Below are positions 35,084 to 47,165 of a stretch of 64,000 nucleotides of DNA, piece after piece. The position numbers and the translations under genes are program-made. The notes under the pieces are model-generated. The model saw only the letters and a program-made list of their open reading frames with translations. It was not told the origin of the DNA and ran no database searches. Where the stretch lies: the NCBI GenBank assembly GCA_021234155.1, contig JAJEKV010000035.1:1116001-1180000 (forward strand), written 5' to 3'. This stretch comes from Isoetes taiwanensis. Its lineage: Eukaryota > Streptophyta > Lycopodiopsida > Isoetales > Isoetaceae. Every line of letters begins with the position of its first letter. The stretch's first letter is position 1.

Positions 35084-35562
35084 CCAACACATAACAACTA
35101 TTGACATTAACAACCAACACATAACTAGCATTGACATTAATTAACACAACCATTGGGTCCAACACATTTAAATTAAAATCTCTTTGGTTTGGGTGCATAT
35201 TCACACGGGGGGTGACATAGGGCAGCGAGAGCCCTCATACTTGTATTTTGCACGTACGAAATCAACACCATATAGTATTCCGCTTGAAATCTTATAATAT
35301 TTTGCGAATCTTGTTATACAGTATAGCAAATTTTGTACTTGCATACCCCACAAACGAGGAACTTTACATACGGTGTAGATTAAGGAATAAGGGATGAATA
35401 TGCCTATCCAACAGCTCTCGTTGCCCGGAGTCACCTCCCGTGTGAATATGCACCCAAACCAAAGGGGGTTTAAGGGGGATTTTATTTAAATGTGTTGTAC
35501 CCAATTAATGTCAATGCTAGTTATGTGTTGGTTGTTAATGTAAATGGTTGTTATGTGTTGGT
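35084..35562. mobile_element. Two-layer foldback MITE
   Basis: An inner inverted repeat has CTTTGGTTTGGGTGCATATT at the left (near 35,190) and its complement at the right (near 35,450). Outer arms repeat CCAACACATAACAAC... and AACACATAACTAGCATTGAC in inverse orientation (35,084-35,170 and 35,490-35,562). The inner part matches another copy at 61844-62161, so the inner unit is a mobile family. The outer arms belong to a second foldback, or to the host sequence of an older inverted repeat. Confidence 0.8.
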
Positions 35563-35764
35563 TCTGTGGAAAGTTGAAGCACAAAATGTCCACTAGCTAT
35601 AGCCACTGGAGTTATGCCTTAAATCACAATATATATACAAAGTATCAAAAAATGTATAAAAACATCATGCAAACCATACCATACGTCCAAAATGTGGTCA
35701 ATATTTGAATATCTATATTGAATGTCAAGATTCATCACAACCTTCATCTAAATTGGATGAACCA

Positions 35765-35906
35765 ACAACTTCAAATGTGTACTCAATATTAATTCGATAT
35801 TAGAATAAACTACCTTCCTCTTCACCTACCTATTGACAACTTCAAATGTGTACTCAATATTAATTCGATATTAGAATAAACTACCTTCCTCTTCACCTAC
35901 CTATTG
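35765..35906. repeat. Perfect or near-perfect 71-bp tandem duplication
   Basis: ACAACTTCAAATGTGTACTC... ending in CACCTACCTATTG is present twice at 35765 and 35836. Confidence 0.93.
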
Positions 35907-38235
35907 CTCCAATGAGAGCAACTCACCGGGCATCAACACCTTGTTCTTGTACATTCAAAGTTCACATTAGTTTGTAGAGAGGCTAAAGGATCTCTGAACT
36001 AATAAACATTGGGATAATCATCACAGCAACGTCCTTCCAGCATATGGTACAGTTTGTTTGCTTTGGGTTGTGGACCCTAGACAAAGTATGCTGGGTATTT
36101 TTTCGCATGAATATTCAACTGCTGGGTAATCTTCAACTTCTAAAGCTAAATGAACAGGAGACGACTTACTACAACTAGAATTAAAGATAGAAAAAGAGCT
36201 AAAAAGGCATCCCCAGTTTTTATATGCCAACAAAAAACTGCCCTCTTTTTAGAGGGCATTTGATGGCAGTCTTTGCCTTAAATAATAATCTCCAATAATT
36301 TAGTATTACATGTCCCCAATTAATTGTGTTCAAGAGGCTATAGAACGGAATAGATCGGCAATCCAAATGCATACTTACAACTTTCCAAAGCATTTCCAGA
36401 CTAAAATTACGAAGAATTTTAAATCTGACAAGAGAGTGCTCCCAAAACTAAAGATCTTACACTACAAATACTATACACAGCATACCATGCAGATTTATTT
36501 ACACCCATTTCTTCCTCCTTGTTCAACTCGTTAAACTCCACAGGAAAAGCTTAAGACTCAAACTCTGAAGTTCTATAACAGAGTCCACAAGTTCCCAAAA
36601 GATATCTGGTCCACGTACCTGAACAAAAAGTGTCAAACATGCTGAGAGATAAGGATATAGAAGTGCTAAAATCTACATCACAAAAATGTTAGCAATATCA
36701 TCATCTTTATTTGTGACATATTTGAAAACAAATCTTCATGTTAATACTAGACCTACCAGCAAAGATGGATGGGCGAGTGTTACGAGCAGCCTGTTTGAAT
36801 TCAAGGTCACATTAATCTAACAATCTCTTATCAGTATAGTCCTTCCATTGAGTTTAACAGCAGATGATTTTATGATGGACAAACTCAATTTCTTTTTCAA
36901 ATTACATCTTAGCCACTGGCACCATAGATATGCTAAAACCAACTGCCTCTTACTTGAATCATTTGACCAACTTACTGTTCCTTCCTGTTTGTTTGCACTG
37001 TATGAGATATCCTTAGCTTGTGAACTCGTGAAGCAGGAGCAAAGTACGATATCTTGCTGATGATTCTTTTATATGCCTCCTTCAATCCTGTCCACTGACA
37101 AGGCATCCTAATATTGCCAAACTAATACTCTTCTTCCAAGTTCTCAATCATGTCTGCTGACCAGCCTCCTTTCTTCAAATTCTAAGTCAATCATTCCAGT
37201 TATCCATACCCAATGAAGAATGTTTAACCACTGATTATCATGTTGATAGAAAGACATGTCTCTTCTGTTATTATCTCTTTTTGTTATCAACACTTGCCAG
37301 GTTGCTAAACCACTCGGTCCTGTTGTCTGACGCTTCTGATTTGGTGGCACACTGCTTCCTCCCATGTCAAAGGTTGTTTCTATCAGAACTAAAAGCTCCC
37401 AGAGAATTAGCATTTAGCTACTTCCTCAATAATCCTTTTGAAATGTAGAACTAAATAATGCTGAACCATATGGTACCCCATGCAAGCATCCGCATTTGAA
37501 AAGGAACGCAGTGAGCTCTACATTGGCTATGACATAAAACCCCAGTTTTGGTTATGGCTTCGGTCTGAAAAAGGGAGCACAGATGATATATGAGGCTAAT
37601 AATACCAAGCCCTATGGCAATGCACCATAAACTATGATTCATTGCTGCAATGTATCAATTACCAAAGATGACATAGCAAAACGGAATACATTCTGTACTC
37701 TCTAATTCTTTAAGAAATTGCTATCAGCTGAAAAACGAGTCTTCGTAACAAATACCATTGATAAAGGACGCATAAGACTAGGGCAAGAAAAAATCAAGAG
37801 GACGTCAACCCAGTGGATGATTGATGACCAGCAAAATCTGTTTATGCAAAGAACTACTTCCTCAAAGTAATTGACAATATGGAGCTAGGCATAGTTCTGC
37901 AAGGAATAGAATCCTTTGTACTTTTATATTTAGAATAAATGTTCAGCAGATTGGATCTACTGGTTCCAACTTCAGCCAGAAATAGAACTTCTCCTTGCTG
38001 AAATTACAACAAACATCGATGAAGAGAAACTCCAGAGGATCAAGGTAAGTGCTACATAAGATCCTATTTACAAAAGACTTAGGTAAGAACAATCTTCCCA
38101 AAACTTAAAAACACATGGAAATGAAAGAAATATCCTTTATGGCTTCACGTTATCTCTATAGATTCATATTTTGCCAACCATCTATAGATTGTGGAATTAC
38201 AATAATTGTAAGTTCCAGCTACAAACCAAAGGCCA
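35907..38235. other. No confident gene; possible 3' exons or UTR of the minus-strand J-protein gene
   Basis: On the minus strand a TTTTTGTTCAG acceptor-like site near 36,620 is followed by an open stretch (VRGPDIFWELVDSVIELQ...), which could be a 3' exon or a spliced UTR. I could not link it to a known protein. The rest is AT-rich and noncoding by eye. Confidence 0.3.
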
Positions 38236-38286
38236 TCAACTGTCTACATTTAAAAATGTCATGTAAAACTCTCCTAAGCCAAAAAG

Positions 38287-39314
38287 CTTTTGATATTCAT
38301 CATGCTTCACACAATCGGGCTTTTCCTTGATGTGTCCAAAATGTTGCAAATATAATTCTGCTCGGCATCTGTATAAAAGCATTTCTTTGTAATAACCTTC
38401 AATCTGTCTTCTAGGCTGACTGTCTGGGGACAAGCTTTGTCAAAAGTATCTGAGTTCAATAGTGATTTATACCATGATACATGCTCACCTTGGCATACTT
38501 ATGATCCTCCCAACACCAGGGAGTACACTGGTTGTGAATATGGGAAGTAACTTATAAGGCATAAGACAAAGATGATTGACAAGAATTTTACAAACATCAA
38601 CATATTACTAGGGCGTACCTCTTGTGCACGACTAGCAAAGGGCCTTTCTCTACCTGGAGCATAATGGGCTCTCTGAAAGCCTCCACCAAAACTTTGGCCA
38701 CCAAAGAAGAAATTTTGAAAAATCTCATTGGGATCAAAGTCATCAAAAAAATCATCAGTATGCCTCCTGTGCCTCATGCCAGTATCATGCCTTATATGAC
38801 GATCTTCTTCTCGACCATACCTATCATACTTCAGCCTAAGGTCCCCATCACTTAGGCATTGAAAAGCTTTTGATACCAACTTAAAAGCCTCTTCAGCTCC
38901 AGCAGCCTTGTTCTTGTCGGGATGGATCTTCAAAGACAGCTTTCTATAAGCTTTCTTAACGTCTTCTTCAGAGCATCCTCTCTCCAGTCCAAGTATTTCA
39001 TAATAATCAACTGTCATCTTCACTCTTCTAACTATTTCCACCTGGTCCTCTGAAGGCTCAGGGGCGGATTGGCTACATCCTTCAGAATTATCTGGTTCAA
39101 AAGTAGATTTGGCATTGAAAGAAGAACTGCTCCCACAAGACGCAGGTTCCCCATTCTCGCCCTCAAACTTTGACAAAAGCTCTTCCACATCCGAGGAAGG
39201 GTATAAACGATAAGATTTTAGCAATAACCTACGCGCCCTTACCAGATTTCCAGAATCAAGTGCAGCCTTTGCATGCCGCAAACAACGATCTGCCTCTTCT
39301 TTCTTATTGTCCAT
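38287..39314 (-). CDS. Membrane J-protein, DNAJB12/14-like (DUF1977 type), with damaged C-terminus
   Basis: The open frame 39314-38499 gives 271 residues. An N-terminal helical region ([21 protein letters not shown]) precedes a J-domain at about 102-168 with HPD at 131-133. A His/Asp-rich linker ([18 protein letters not shown]) and a transmembrane segment at about 239-258 follow, then PVYSL. This is the layout of ER-anchored HSP40s that recruit HSP70 to membrane protein quality control. The DUF1977 part continues beyond the stop: in the same frame [18 protein letters not shown], then in another frame [13 protein letters not shown] and HIKEKPDC, ending near 38,287. So either a TAA and a frameshift truncate the protein, or splicing that I could not resolve bypasses them. 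The J-domain and membrane anchor are intact. Confidence 0.75.
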
Positions 39315-39699
39315 TTTATCAAACTACCCGCAAAATTACTAAAGAAAGATCCGATCAATCAAAATTCTGATCCATCAAAAACGGAAAAGCGAAAACAGAA
39401 AATGATGCAGATTACAGGTCCGGAGTTCCCCACATGCAATCTGTAAGAAGCCGATAGCTCCCACCATTCTTAAACGGCAAACCATGCAGGCACTTCAAGA
39501 AGAAGAAGGCATCGCAGAGAAGCGGCAAATGTGGCTTGCAAAAGTAGCCTGGAGGCCCGGACGACTGCGATGTACTCACGGCCATGTGGAACAATCAGGA
39601 TCGTTCATGCTTTTCCAACTGCAACATACTAGAAAAATGGCCAGCTTATCCTACGCCCGAATTTGGTTAGGTCCCAAGAAATGGAAACCTCCCAAATTT

Positions 39700-40740
39700 T
39701 CATCCTTTTAAACCTCCTTAGCTTTCATGGAAGCTTGGGGAGGTTTTCAATTTTGCTAACTTGGGAGGTTTCTATCAAGATTAACCTGGGGAGGTTTCCA
39801 ATATTGCTAATTTGGGGAGGTTTCCATAGAATCCCAAAATCTATTATTAGATACTTTTTTATCTACACAGCCATTCATAATGAACCTAAAATTAATGTCT
39901 ACGGCTAGAATTAATCCTTTCCTCTTTTCCTATGCAATTCTATTTCTGTTGCATACTTTCTTTTTTCAGGGCATTCTTGAAGCCATAGAAGGAGCGCCGA
40001 TTTTGAAGAGCAGTAGACCAGTTTCGATTCTGATTCTGATTTTGAATGCCAGTGCCGATTTTGAAGACCAGTTTCGATTCTGATTTTGAAGACCAGTTGT
40101 TTATTGAAGAGAGCTTCGAATTTTGAAGACGAGCTTCCTATTTTGAAGACCAGCCTCTTATTTCTGATTTCCATGTTGATTCACAGGCCGATCTGAAGAC
40201 TAGTGTCGATTTTAAAGACCAGTCTGTTGTTTGTTGAAGGGAGCTTCGGATTTTGAAGACGAGCTGCTATTTTGAAGACGGATATGGATATGGATACGGA
40301 TATCTTCAACTGTGCTTGCATATCCACCGCATCCATGCAACAGTAATTCTCGTTTGCATTCTGGGACTTGTACCTGCTCTGCGACCTATGGCTCGGCAGG
40401 GCCCATCTCCACATTACGGTTAGTGGAGGAGCTTGCATGTCTGTCTGTATGCCCTTTTCTTTTACCGGTCTACCATAGCTTCCTCCTCTTTACCATTCTA
40501 GGTAGCCAGAACTCTCAACCGAAATACTATTCTCATACTGCATTTTGTAGGCCTATTGTTTCTTTTTTAACGCCATGTAAATGCCGATTTTTTTGTTAGG
40601 ATTGTGGGCATAAGGGATGTAAGAGATGTAAACGCCATGTAAATGCTGATTTTCATGCTGATTCACAGACCGATTTGAAGACCAATGCTGACTAGCTTCC
40701 TATTTTGAAGACCGGCCTCTTATTTCTCAGGCCGATTCAT
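39700..40740. repeat. Short imperfect repeats (GGGGAGGTTTCCA and TTTTGAAGACCAGT types)
   Basis: Between 39,715 and 39,830 variants of GGGGAGGTTTCCAATATTGC recur about four times. Between 40,000 and 40,290, and again near 40,670-40,720, TTTTGAAGACCAG/GAGC recurs about ten times with CGATTCTGAT spacers. These look like decayed minisatellites. 40,740-41,700 is AT-rich with a small duplication (GAGAAACCTTCCAAAATTTG) at 41,154-41,206 and no gene. Confidence 0.65.
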
Positions 40741-41919
40741 GTCTCTTTTGCTTCGGATTTAGTCTGGCCAATTCATAGTTGTGGAGATCATAAAGATTTT
40801 TCAAGAACCAGTTTTAGATTTACAAGCCAAGTTTTCCAGTGCCCAAAGAGAATTTGAAGCAGAATTTTCACAAATTGATCCAGAATTTAGACAGATGTGG
40901 TGCAACTTTCCATCATTATTTCTTGGTTACTAATTTTGTTGCAAGTTTGAGTTCTTAACAGGTAAAATATTGTTATCTTCTATTATTTCTTTCTTAAAAA
41001 ATGAGAGAGCATATTTGTTTGAAGATTTATTTGTAAGTGATCATCCGGTCATCACAGACTCTCAAGAGCTCATTTTGCTTAAGGAACTTTCCCACTAGAG
41101 TGGCTGGTGGCTGTGTTCATGGCTGTGTTCTGTAAACAGGGTTTTGTTTTTTTGAGAAACCTTCCAAAATTTGTTATAGAGAGAAACCTTCCAAAATTTG
41201 TTATAGAGGAATTACCTATCCTTGTTTTCTGAGATACCTTTCCAAAGTTGTAATACAAAAGAATTATCCATTCTTGTAATTTTTATGAATAGTTATATTT
41301 TGCTACAGCATTTTTCTCAATTCCTAATGAACATTGTTTACTCAATCCCAAATGAATAGTGCTTTCCACAAGTTCCAACAACTCTAAATGAATATTTTGT
41401 CTTGTCTGATTTTGTTCCAATGGGTAATGTCCTTCTTTCTCTCTTTTTGTATTTTTGTCGAAACAAAGATCTAAAATACTAGTTTATCCTGAACTCGTGA
41501 TTGCAGATTGATGCTTGAGGATTTCCTATTCTCATTATATGTTTTATTGAGTTCAATCTATCTTTATCATGATAGTTCTAAAATCATAGTTGCAAATTGG
41601 CAAACGAGGAATTCCATTCTCTTAATCTGTTTTATGCATATGACCTATAATTTTGTGTTTAAGTATGCCTCTTCATTTAGTATTCGTTAATATTTTACAA
41701 TATTCATGCTTCTTCTTCTTCTTATGTCTTACCTTAGGTATGGATAGGGAGGGCCAGCCTCGAGAGGCCGAGGGCGTCATGCCACCACCACCACACACAC
41801 ACTGCATATTATGATGTTTGCGGTCGACGGGTAAGTGTCGTGTACCTAGGATCTTAGAGTTCGTCATGCATATATTTTTTAGAATATAATGTCAGGTACA
41901 TAGACTTAGGTCTCATGTT

Positions 41920-43760
41920 TATTAATTTAGGGATGTGCTGCACGGATATTGGAGGATCAGACAGTTGTTGACAACCATTCCTGGGTTGCCAACAAGATAA
42001 GAGGATAGGTGCTTTTGTGTGCACGAGGGTTGTTCACACACCTCAGCCGTGGAGAGGGTTATATGGGTTTGTTGTTGAATGGTGCGCAGAAGCATCAGAA
42101 GACCAAGCATCCTGAGGTTCCTTGGGTTGCTCGTCGGCCAGGTGCACGCAGGACACGGCCACTTGATCTTGAGAATGAGGCTACATGGGAGAGGGAGAGG
42201 GAGAGGCGCCGAGCTCGCGGACAGGCGAGGTGCGCTAGGGCAGAGTATCTTGTCTGCCAGCAGGATAGTCATTACAGGGCGAGGTTGCAGAGCCAGGTCG
42301 TGGCCGAGTGGGAGAGGAACACGAGGGTTTACTCTCCTCAGGAGTTAGCTCAGAGATACCCACAGGGGGGGCTCACAGTGGATAGCAGACCGTATTCAGG
42401 CTATAGTGCAGATACGAGACGAAGATGCAGACTCATTTTCATGAGACCCAGAGTAGACTCTTGGCCCGTGATGACCTATCGATGCAAAGGAGGGAGAGGC
42501 TCCACATGAGAGACATGCATGGCAGGTTGAGGATGTGCACGGGAGAGATGGAGTAGTAGTTGGAGCAGCAGTCAGTGTCGCAGGTGAGCCTGGTGGGATT
42601 GATTTGGGAGCCACAATGGATCTTGTGTCACACGTAGGATAGGGCTTGAGACAAGTCCCTTTGCTTTCTGCACCTCCACTGTCCCACCCGTTGATATAGA
42701 CCTCCACATCGGGACGCTGCCTATTGAGGTCGAGGGCCCTTCATTACCCACTTCCCGTATTTCCTTTCTACTGTTTACCCTTCATACCAGCTCCCTCCCC
42801 GACTTTCCTCCTAGATCACCTTCCCATGCCACGTCTTCACATGTCCCTCCACCTTCCACGGCCTCGATAGCTAGTCCACCTCACCGTCCTCCGATCTTAC
42901 CATTCACCCTCGCGTCTCCCTTCCTCACTTCCCTTCTAGACCACCATCTCTTCCTATGTCATCGTATGTCCCTCCACCTTCCACGACCCCCTTAGCCAGT
43001 TCATGTGCCCATCCACTATCTAGTCTTGTGTGTGACATTCCAGTCCCTCCAGCGTCCACAATCCCCTATCTATTCTCATGGTCTCTTTTCTACACCGTTA
43101 TCTCCTTGCACTATGGTACCTTTTACCTCGTTGGCATACCTAGATGTCGCGCCCTCCCTTGGTGCACTATCTAGCCTTATTCGGCGTACCAGATTGACAT
43201 TTGACGAGATGGCCTCTATGTTGAGAGATACCACAGCAGACATGCTTGCTAGCTTGGCTTCGTCACCAGGTGTTACTGTTTCTAGCGATACCCTCGATCC
43301 GCCAGATGTGGTGGCATCTATACCATCTTCCAGTCACCCTCACGATGATACAATTTCTCTTCAGACTGCATTTCATGAGACATAGGCGCGATTTGTCATC
43401 TGTCGGCCGGTCGAGCCAACGGGTTCTTTGTCTAGACATGATGATAGGGGTAGGGGCAGGGGCCGAGGTGGGGGCAGGGGTAGGGGTAGGGGTAGGGTGG
43501 AGGTAGAGGCAGAGGCAGAGATGGTTGCAGATCCAGGTGATATGGAGCTTCATATGAGCATGCATGGACTTGTCACGCCATACCCCCCCTCGGCAGAGGA
43601 TTGGGCAGAGCTCACAGAGGAGTAGTGGGTGTTTGACAAGGCCCGAGGGCATGGCTTCATCTTTCCTTACCAGCGCGGTGCTTTCTTCGCTAGCGAGATT
43701 TTTGTTCCCTTGCGACAAGTGAGAGAGGGCGAGAAGCCCGTGCATCCCTTTAGTTGAACG
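41920..43760 (+). pseudogene. Unrecognised gene-like relic with Arg/Glu-, Pro/Ser- and Gly/Arg-rich segments
   Basis: This stretch is richer in G+C than its surroundings and has long plus-strand frames: 42009-42509 (PEVPWVARRPGARRTRPLDL, Arg/Glu-rich helix, YLVCQQDSHYRARLQSQ), a Pro/Ser-rich part at about 42,700-43,385 (LIRRTRLTFDEMASMLRDTT), then a Gly/Arg repeat from 43,430 (RGRGRGRGGGRGRGRGR) and an acidic stretch to 43,625, then FDKARGHGFIFPYQRGAFFA. Stops and frame changes separate them. The layout would suit a transposon gag-like or accessory protein, but I do not recognise a family. It ends beside a LINE-type 3' terminus. Confidence 0.35.
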
Positions 43761-43904
43761 TCCTGACAGATCTCAGGCTTGAGGATTGGTTCTGGAGAGT
43801 TGTAGACGAGGTATCTTCGGGATACCAATGGGAGGCACATGGGTATTTGTATCATGTCGTGCAGCGAGGTGTGTTGGAGCGGATGGGGGTACATATCAAG
43901 TCTA

Positions 43905-43960
43905 GCCTCATAGGCCTCTGGCCTCCGTGGACGTTAAAATAAACTTCCTTCCTTCCTATG
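43905..43960 (+). mobile_element. LINE-type 3' end with (TTCC)n tail
   Basis: CTCTGGCCTCCGTGGACGTT followed by AAAATAAA and CTTCCTTCCTTCC. It matches, on the opposite strand, the 3' end at 51,286-51,340 (GGCCTCCGTGGACGATAAAA, TTCC tail). Confidence 0.7.
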
Positions 43961-44130
43961 CCCGCAGTCATCGGTTGAGATCACGAGTGACTTCTTAGAT
44001 GATGCCTACAATGGAAGATGGGGAGACTGACACATATGCATCTACGTTATGTGAGTCTCTTGGAAACCCTTTGTATTGTATTATACTCTTGTCTAATGCT
44101 TTATATCATTTGCATCCCCATAAAGGATTA

Positions 44131-45148
44131 TCAGGCACATCTTGTCTGAAGAGGACCGAGGGCACGTATGTATATGCTGGCAAAACCATCTTTGTTATTG
44201 TTGCTTGGCATCACTGTATGTAGGCGAAATCCACATCTACTTTTGAAGCTTCTTCTCTTCTGCCTTCCATCCCCTATGCCACATATTCGGGCATCTCCTC
44301 CTCGATGACAAATGTAATCTACACATGTTGTGCCATCTCCCCAGCTTCTGGTATGACGTCGAAGCAATCTCACTCTGTGCTCCACCTGCAACTGTTCCAC
44401 CCGGCTCTCTAGTAAGTCACATGGAACTTTCTCCTCATGGGTAAATCGGCTTTCTCTACTGATGGGATTCACGTGACGGGCATTACATTCACATGTTGCT
44501 ATGCATTGCCTCACATAATCTTCTGGAATGCCATGAAACTTGGCTCCAAACTGCCATATATTTTTATATTGTCTAGGGTAGAGCATATAGGCAGGTGCCC
44601 CAAATCCGGATCAACATGGCCTTTAAAAATAATCTCCTTCCACATCTATGATGGGGGGATATAGAGCCACTTCCCAAAAGTCATGCGTATGAGAAGATTA
44701 GTTTCTGGATCAACTTCTAGTTGTTTTGGAAAACTCAACCACCTTTCGATTATCTGTGTGCTTTGTGGCTTCTGTCCGAACATACCCAACAGGAAAACTT
44801 GGATCAGTGCCTAGGATATCTTCGATGGAGAGCTGGACACGAGTCTTGATGCATTGCACCATCAAAGAGTATGATGCGTCCGTGAAAATGTAACCTTCCT
44901 TTGAGTTGATTGAAGGTATAGGTGGATATGATCCAACAGAGTCTCCCTCACTCAAATGATTGTCATAATCACACTGGGTGTTACACATGTTCTTCATCAT
45001 CTACATCCTCAAAATCAAGCTCAAAACCTGCAGCATTGTCAACATTATCAAAAGCGAAATCACTTACAGTTGCTTCTGAATCATATAGGGACGAATCAGT
45101 GGAGATATCATCTTCAACTCCCTCATACACGTTACGCTCCAAATCCAT
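44131..45148 (-). pseudogene. Unrecognised gene-like relic with acidic N-terminus
   Basis: Minus strand. ATG 45148 opens a 55-codon acidic frame (MDLERNVYEGVEDDISTDSS...) that stops at 44981. An overlapping frame continues to 44710 (SYPPIPSINSKEGYIFTDAS, VQLSIEDILGTDPSFPVGYV), and another at 44586-44131 carries QFGAKFHGIPEDYVRQCIA. The three frames follow in order and could be one protein broken by frameshifts, or exons I could not join. Family unknown; the setting among mobile DNA suggests a transposon protein. Confidence 0.35.
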
Positions 45149-45206
45149 GAGATAAATAACAACATCAAAGGAACGAAAGATGAAATAGTTGATGGGAATC
45201 GCGAAC

Positions 45207-45325
45207 GGATGAATCCGTGGATGAAGGAAGAACTCATAGGGATGATTTACTTGAAGAAAAAGCTTGGATGAATTCGTGGATGAAGGAAGAACTCATAGGG
45301 ACGATTTACTTGAAGAAATAGTCTC
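45207..45325. repeat. 59-bp tandem duplication
   Basis: GGATGAATCCGTGGATGAAG... recurs at 45207 and 45266 with a few differences, immediately upstream of the minus-strand relic. Confidence 0.85.
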
Positions 45326-45719
45326 TTTGAAATTTTATAGACATTTTGTGGAAACCTGGATAAGACCAGAAAAACAAAGCTAAAAGACTGAGCCAGCGTA
45401 AATCCAACCTATCTTAGAACTGGGTACATGGTTATAGCACATGTCTAGATGCACTACTGGAGAATAGAGAACAGTCAAGAAACAAAGAAATCCACAAGGA
45501 CCTAGAGCATGCATCCACGGAATACACTTTCAAGGAAAAGAAATATATAAACAAATATGAGCTCAATTTAGGGCATTCGATAGTAAAAAAGCTTGAACCT
45601 GTACAAGTGGTCGAGGCACCCTATGTGCTAGCTGCCGGACCGAGACTACGATGTCAAACAACAACGAAATCTTAAAAATATAAAAGCTTACGAGAAATGA
45701 AGCGAAAAGCCATATCTCA

Positions 45720-45990
45720 TTCTTCAATAAACAAGCCTGTTAATGCCTGGGCCTTAAGCAACCTCGTGTTGAAGGGACAAGACAGAGCCAGAACAACCAT
45801 ATCCTCCTTCAATTGTTCCCATCCCCACAATGCATGAGACAATGTTCAATTGCTTCTACTTCCTGCCCACACATTGGGCAACTCTGTGAGACATCATAGT
45901 TGAACTTGCTCACTAATGTGTTGACCCTGATTGCTCTGTGAAAAACTTACTATAGTAGAGTGGATACCTTTGTTTTAGTATGTTATGAGA
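45720..45990 (-). pseudogene. LINE zinc-binding (zf-RVT) C-terminal fragment
   Basis: On the minus strand LVSKFNYDVSQSCPMCGQEV followed by EAIEHCLMHC matches the C-x2-C...H-x3-C zinc-binding domain at the C-terminus of plant LINE-type reverse transcriptases. The frame then stops. Only this domain remains. Confidence 0.75.
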
Positions 45991-46380
45991 TTTGTTTTTG
46001 TGTGTTAATGCACCAACCATGGCCCTAATCCAAGAAATTGCTAATATTAAAATAACTTTCATCTATGCTTTAAAAAGTGCTAATAATCACAACAACTAGA
46101 AAGATGTCCAAACTAACCACAGGTTTAGAATAACTTGCACACATAGTTTCGTAATATTAATGGATGGCTTAATAATTTCTCTAAATACTTCATTAATTTC
46201 CTTGGCCAATTTATCTATTTGAACCTTGCACCATTTTAAGGTGTGCTAACCTCCTTAGGCAAGAATATTCTGAAACCCAAAAGTTGACAATACATAATAC
46301 ATGAAATACATGAAAGCTCTATGTATATACAATGCAAAAAGAATTAAAGTGAAGCTTTATACCATTCATTTTAATAGCAC

Positions 46381-47165
46381 CATCATAAATACAGCTATCT
46401 CTAAGTATAGACGTTGCCAAGATGAAATGAAATAATGCTTTATACCACAAATTTGACAGGCAACAAGAATCATCCTCAACTATCTATTATACTATCCTTA
46501 TATTAGACAACACAAATGCTTTGTGAACGTTAAAAACCCTTCTATTCTATTCTATTCTATTCTATTCTATATTAGACAACAAGAATCATCCTTAGCTATC
46601 ACACTATCCTAAAAACCGCCAAACCACATAATCAACAGGAATCATCCTCAGCTATCATGCAGCGATCACATAGGTAAGCTTTTCTGCGGGGGCTGAAGCT
46701 CTGCTAACCCGGGCTGAACTCCTGAACCCCACAGCCGTTCACATGCTGCTGGTCTCTCTTGTGTGGAATGTTTTTTGTCTGATGTGCTGAATTCACCCGG
46801 CTTGTTAAGCAGTGCCTTAGCTGGGCATACAATTCTGACTCAGCTCTCTCGCTGTGAGCGGCACAATGCTGAATAAAAATTTCTAAGCTGCTGAAAACCA
46901 GCCCAGCCCAGCGGTGTTTCAGCGTTGGAAAAAAACTTCGTCATGTGAATGACCCATCATAAATACAGCTATCTCTAAGTATAGACATTGCCAAGATGAA
47001 ATGAAATAATGCTTTATACCACAAATGTGAAAGGCAACAAGAATCATCCTCAACTATCTATTAGACAACAAAACTATTTTGTGGACGTTAAAATCTATTC
47101 TATTCTATTTTATTCTATTCTATATTAGACAACAAGAATCATCCTCAGCTATCACACTATCCTTA
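46381..47165. repeat. About 110-280 bp direct repeats with TTCTA microsatellites, split by a MITE-like insert
   Basis: CATCATAAATACAGCTATCT... at 46381 recurs at 46955, both followed by a GTGRACGTTAAAA word and a run of TTCTA units (46,536-46,570 and 47,094-47,122), then ATTAGACAACAAGAATCATC. The two copies are separated by a different sequence at about 46,665-46,950. Confidence 0.8.
46665..46950. mobile_element. Probable MITE with degenerate inverted ends
   Basis: The left end ATCACATAGGTAAGCTTTTC and the inverse of the right end (TTCACATGACGAAGTTTTTT) are similar, and both continue into CTGAA and CGGGCTG/CTGGGCTG words, giving imperfect inverted arms of about 50 bp. The interior is rich in CAGC/GCTG words, unlike the AT-rich flanks. 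No clear target duplication was seen. Confidence 0.4.

Noticed and set aside
43428-43520. RGG-type RNA-binding domain (GRGRGRGGG)
   Set aside because: The run comes from a GGGGTAGGGGCAGGGG-type simple repeat, and the surrounding frame is broken.
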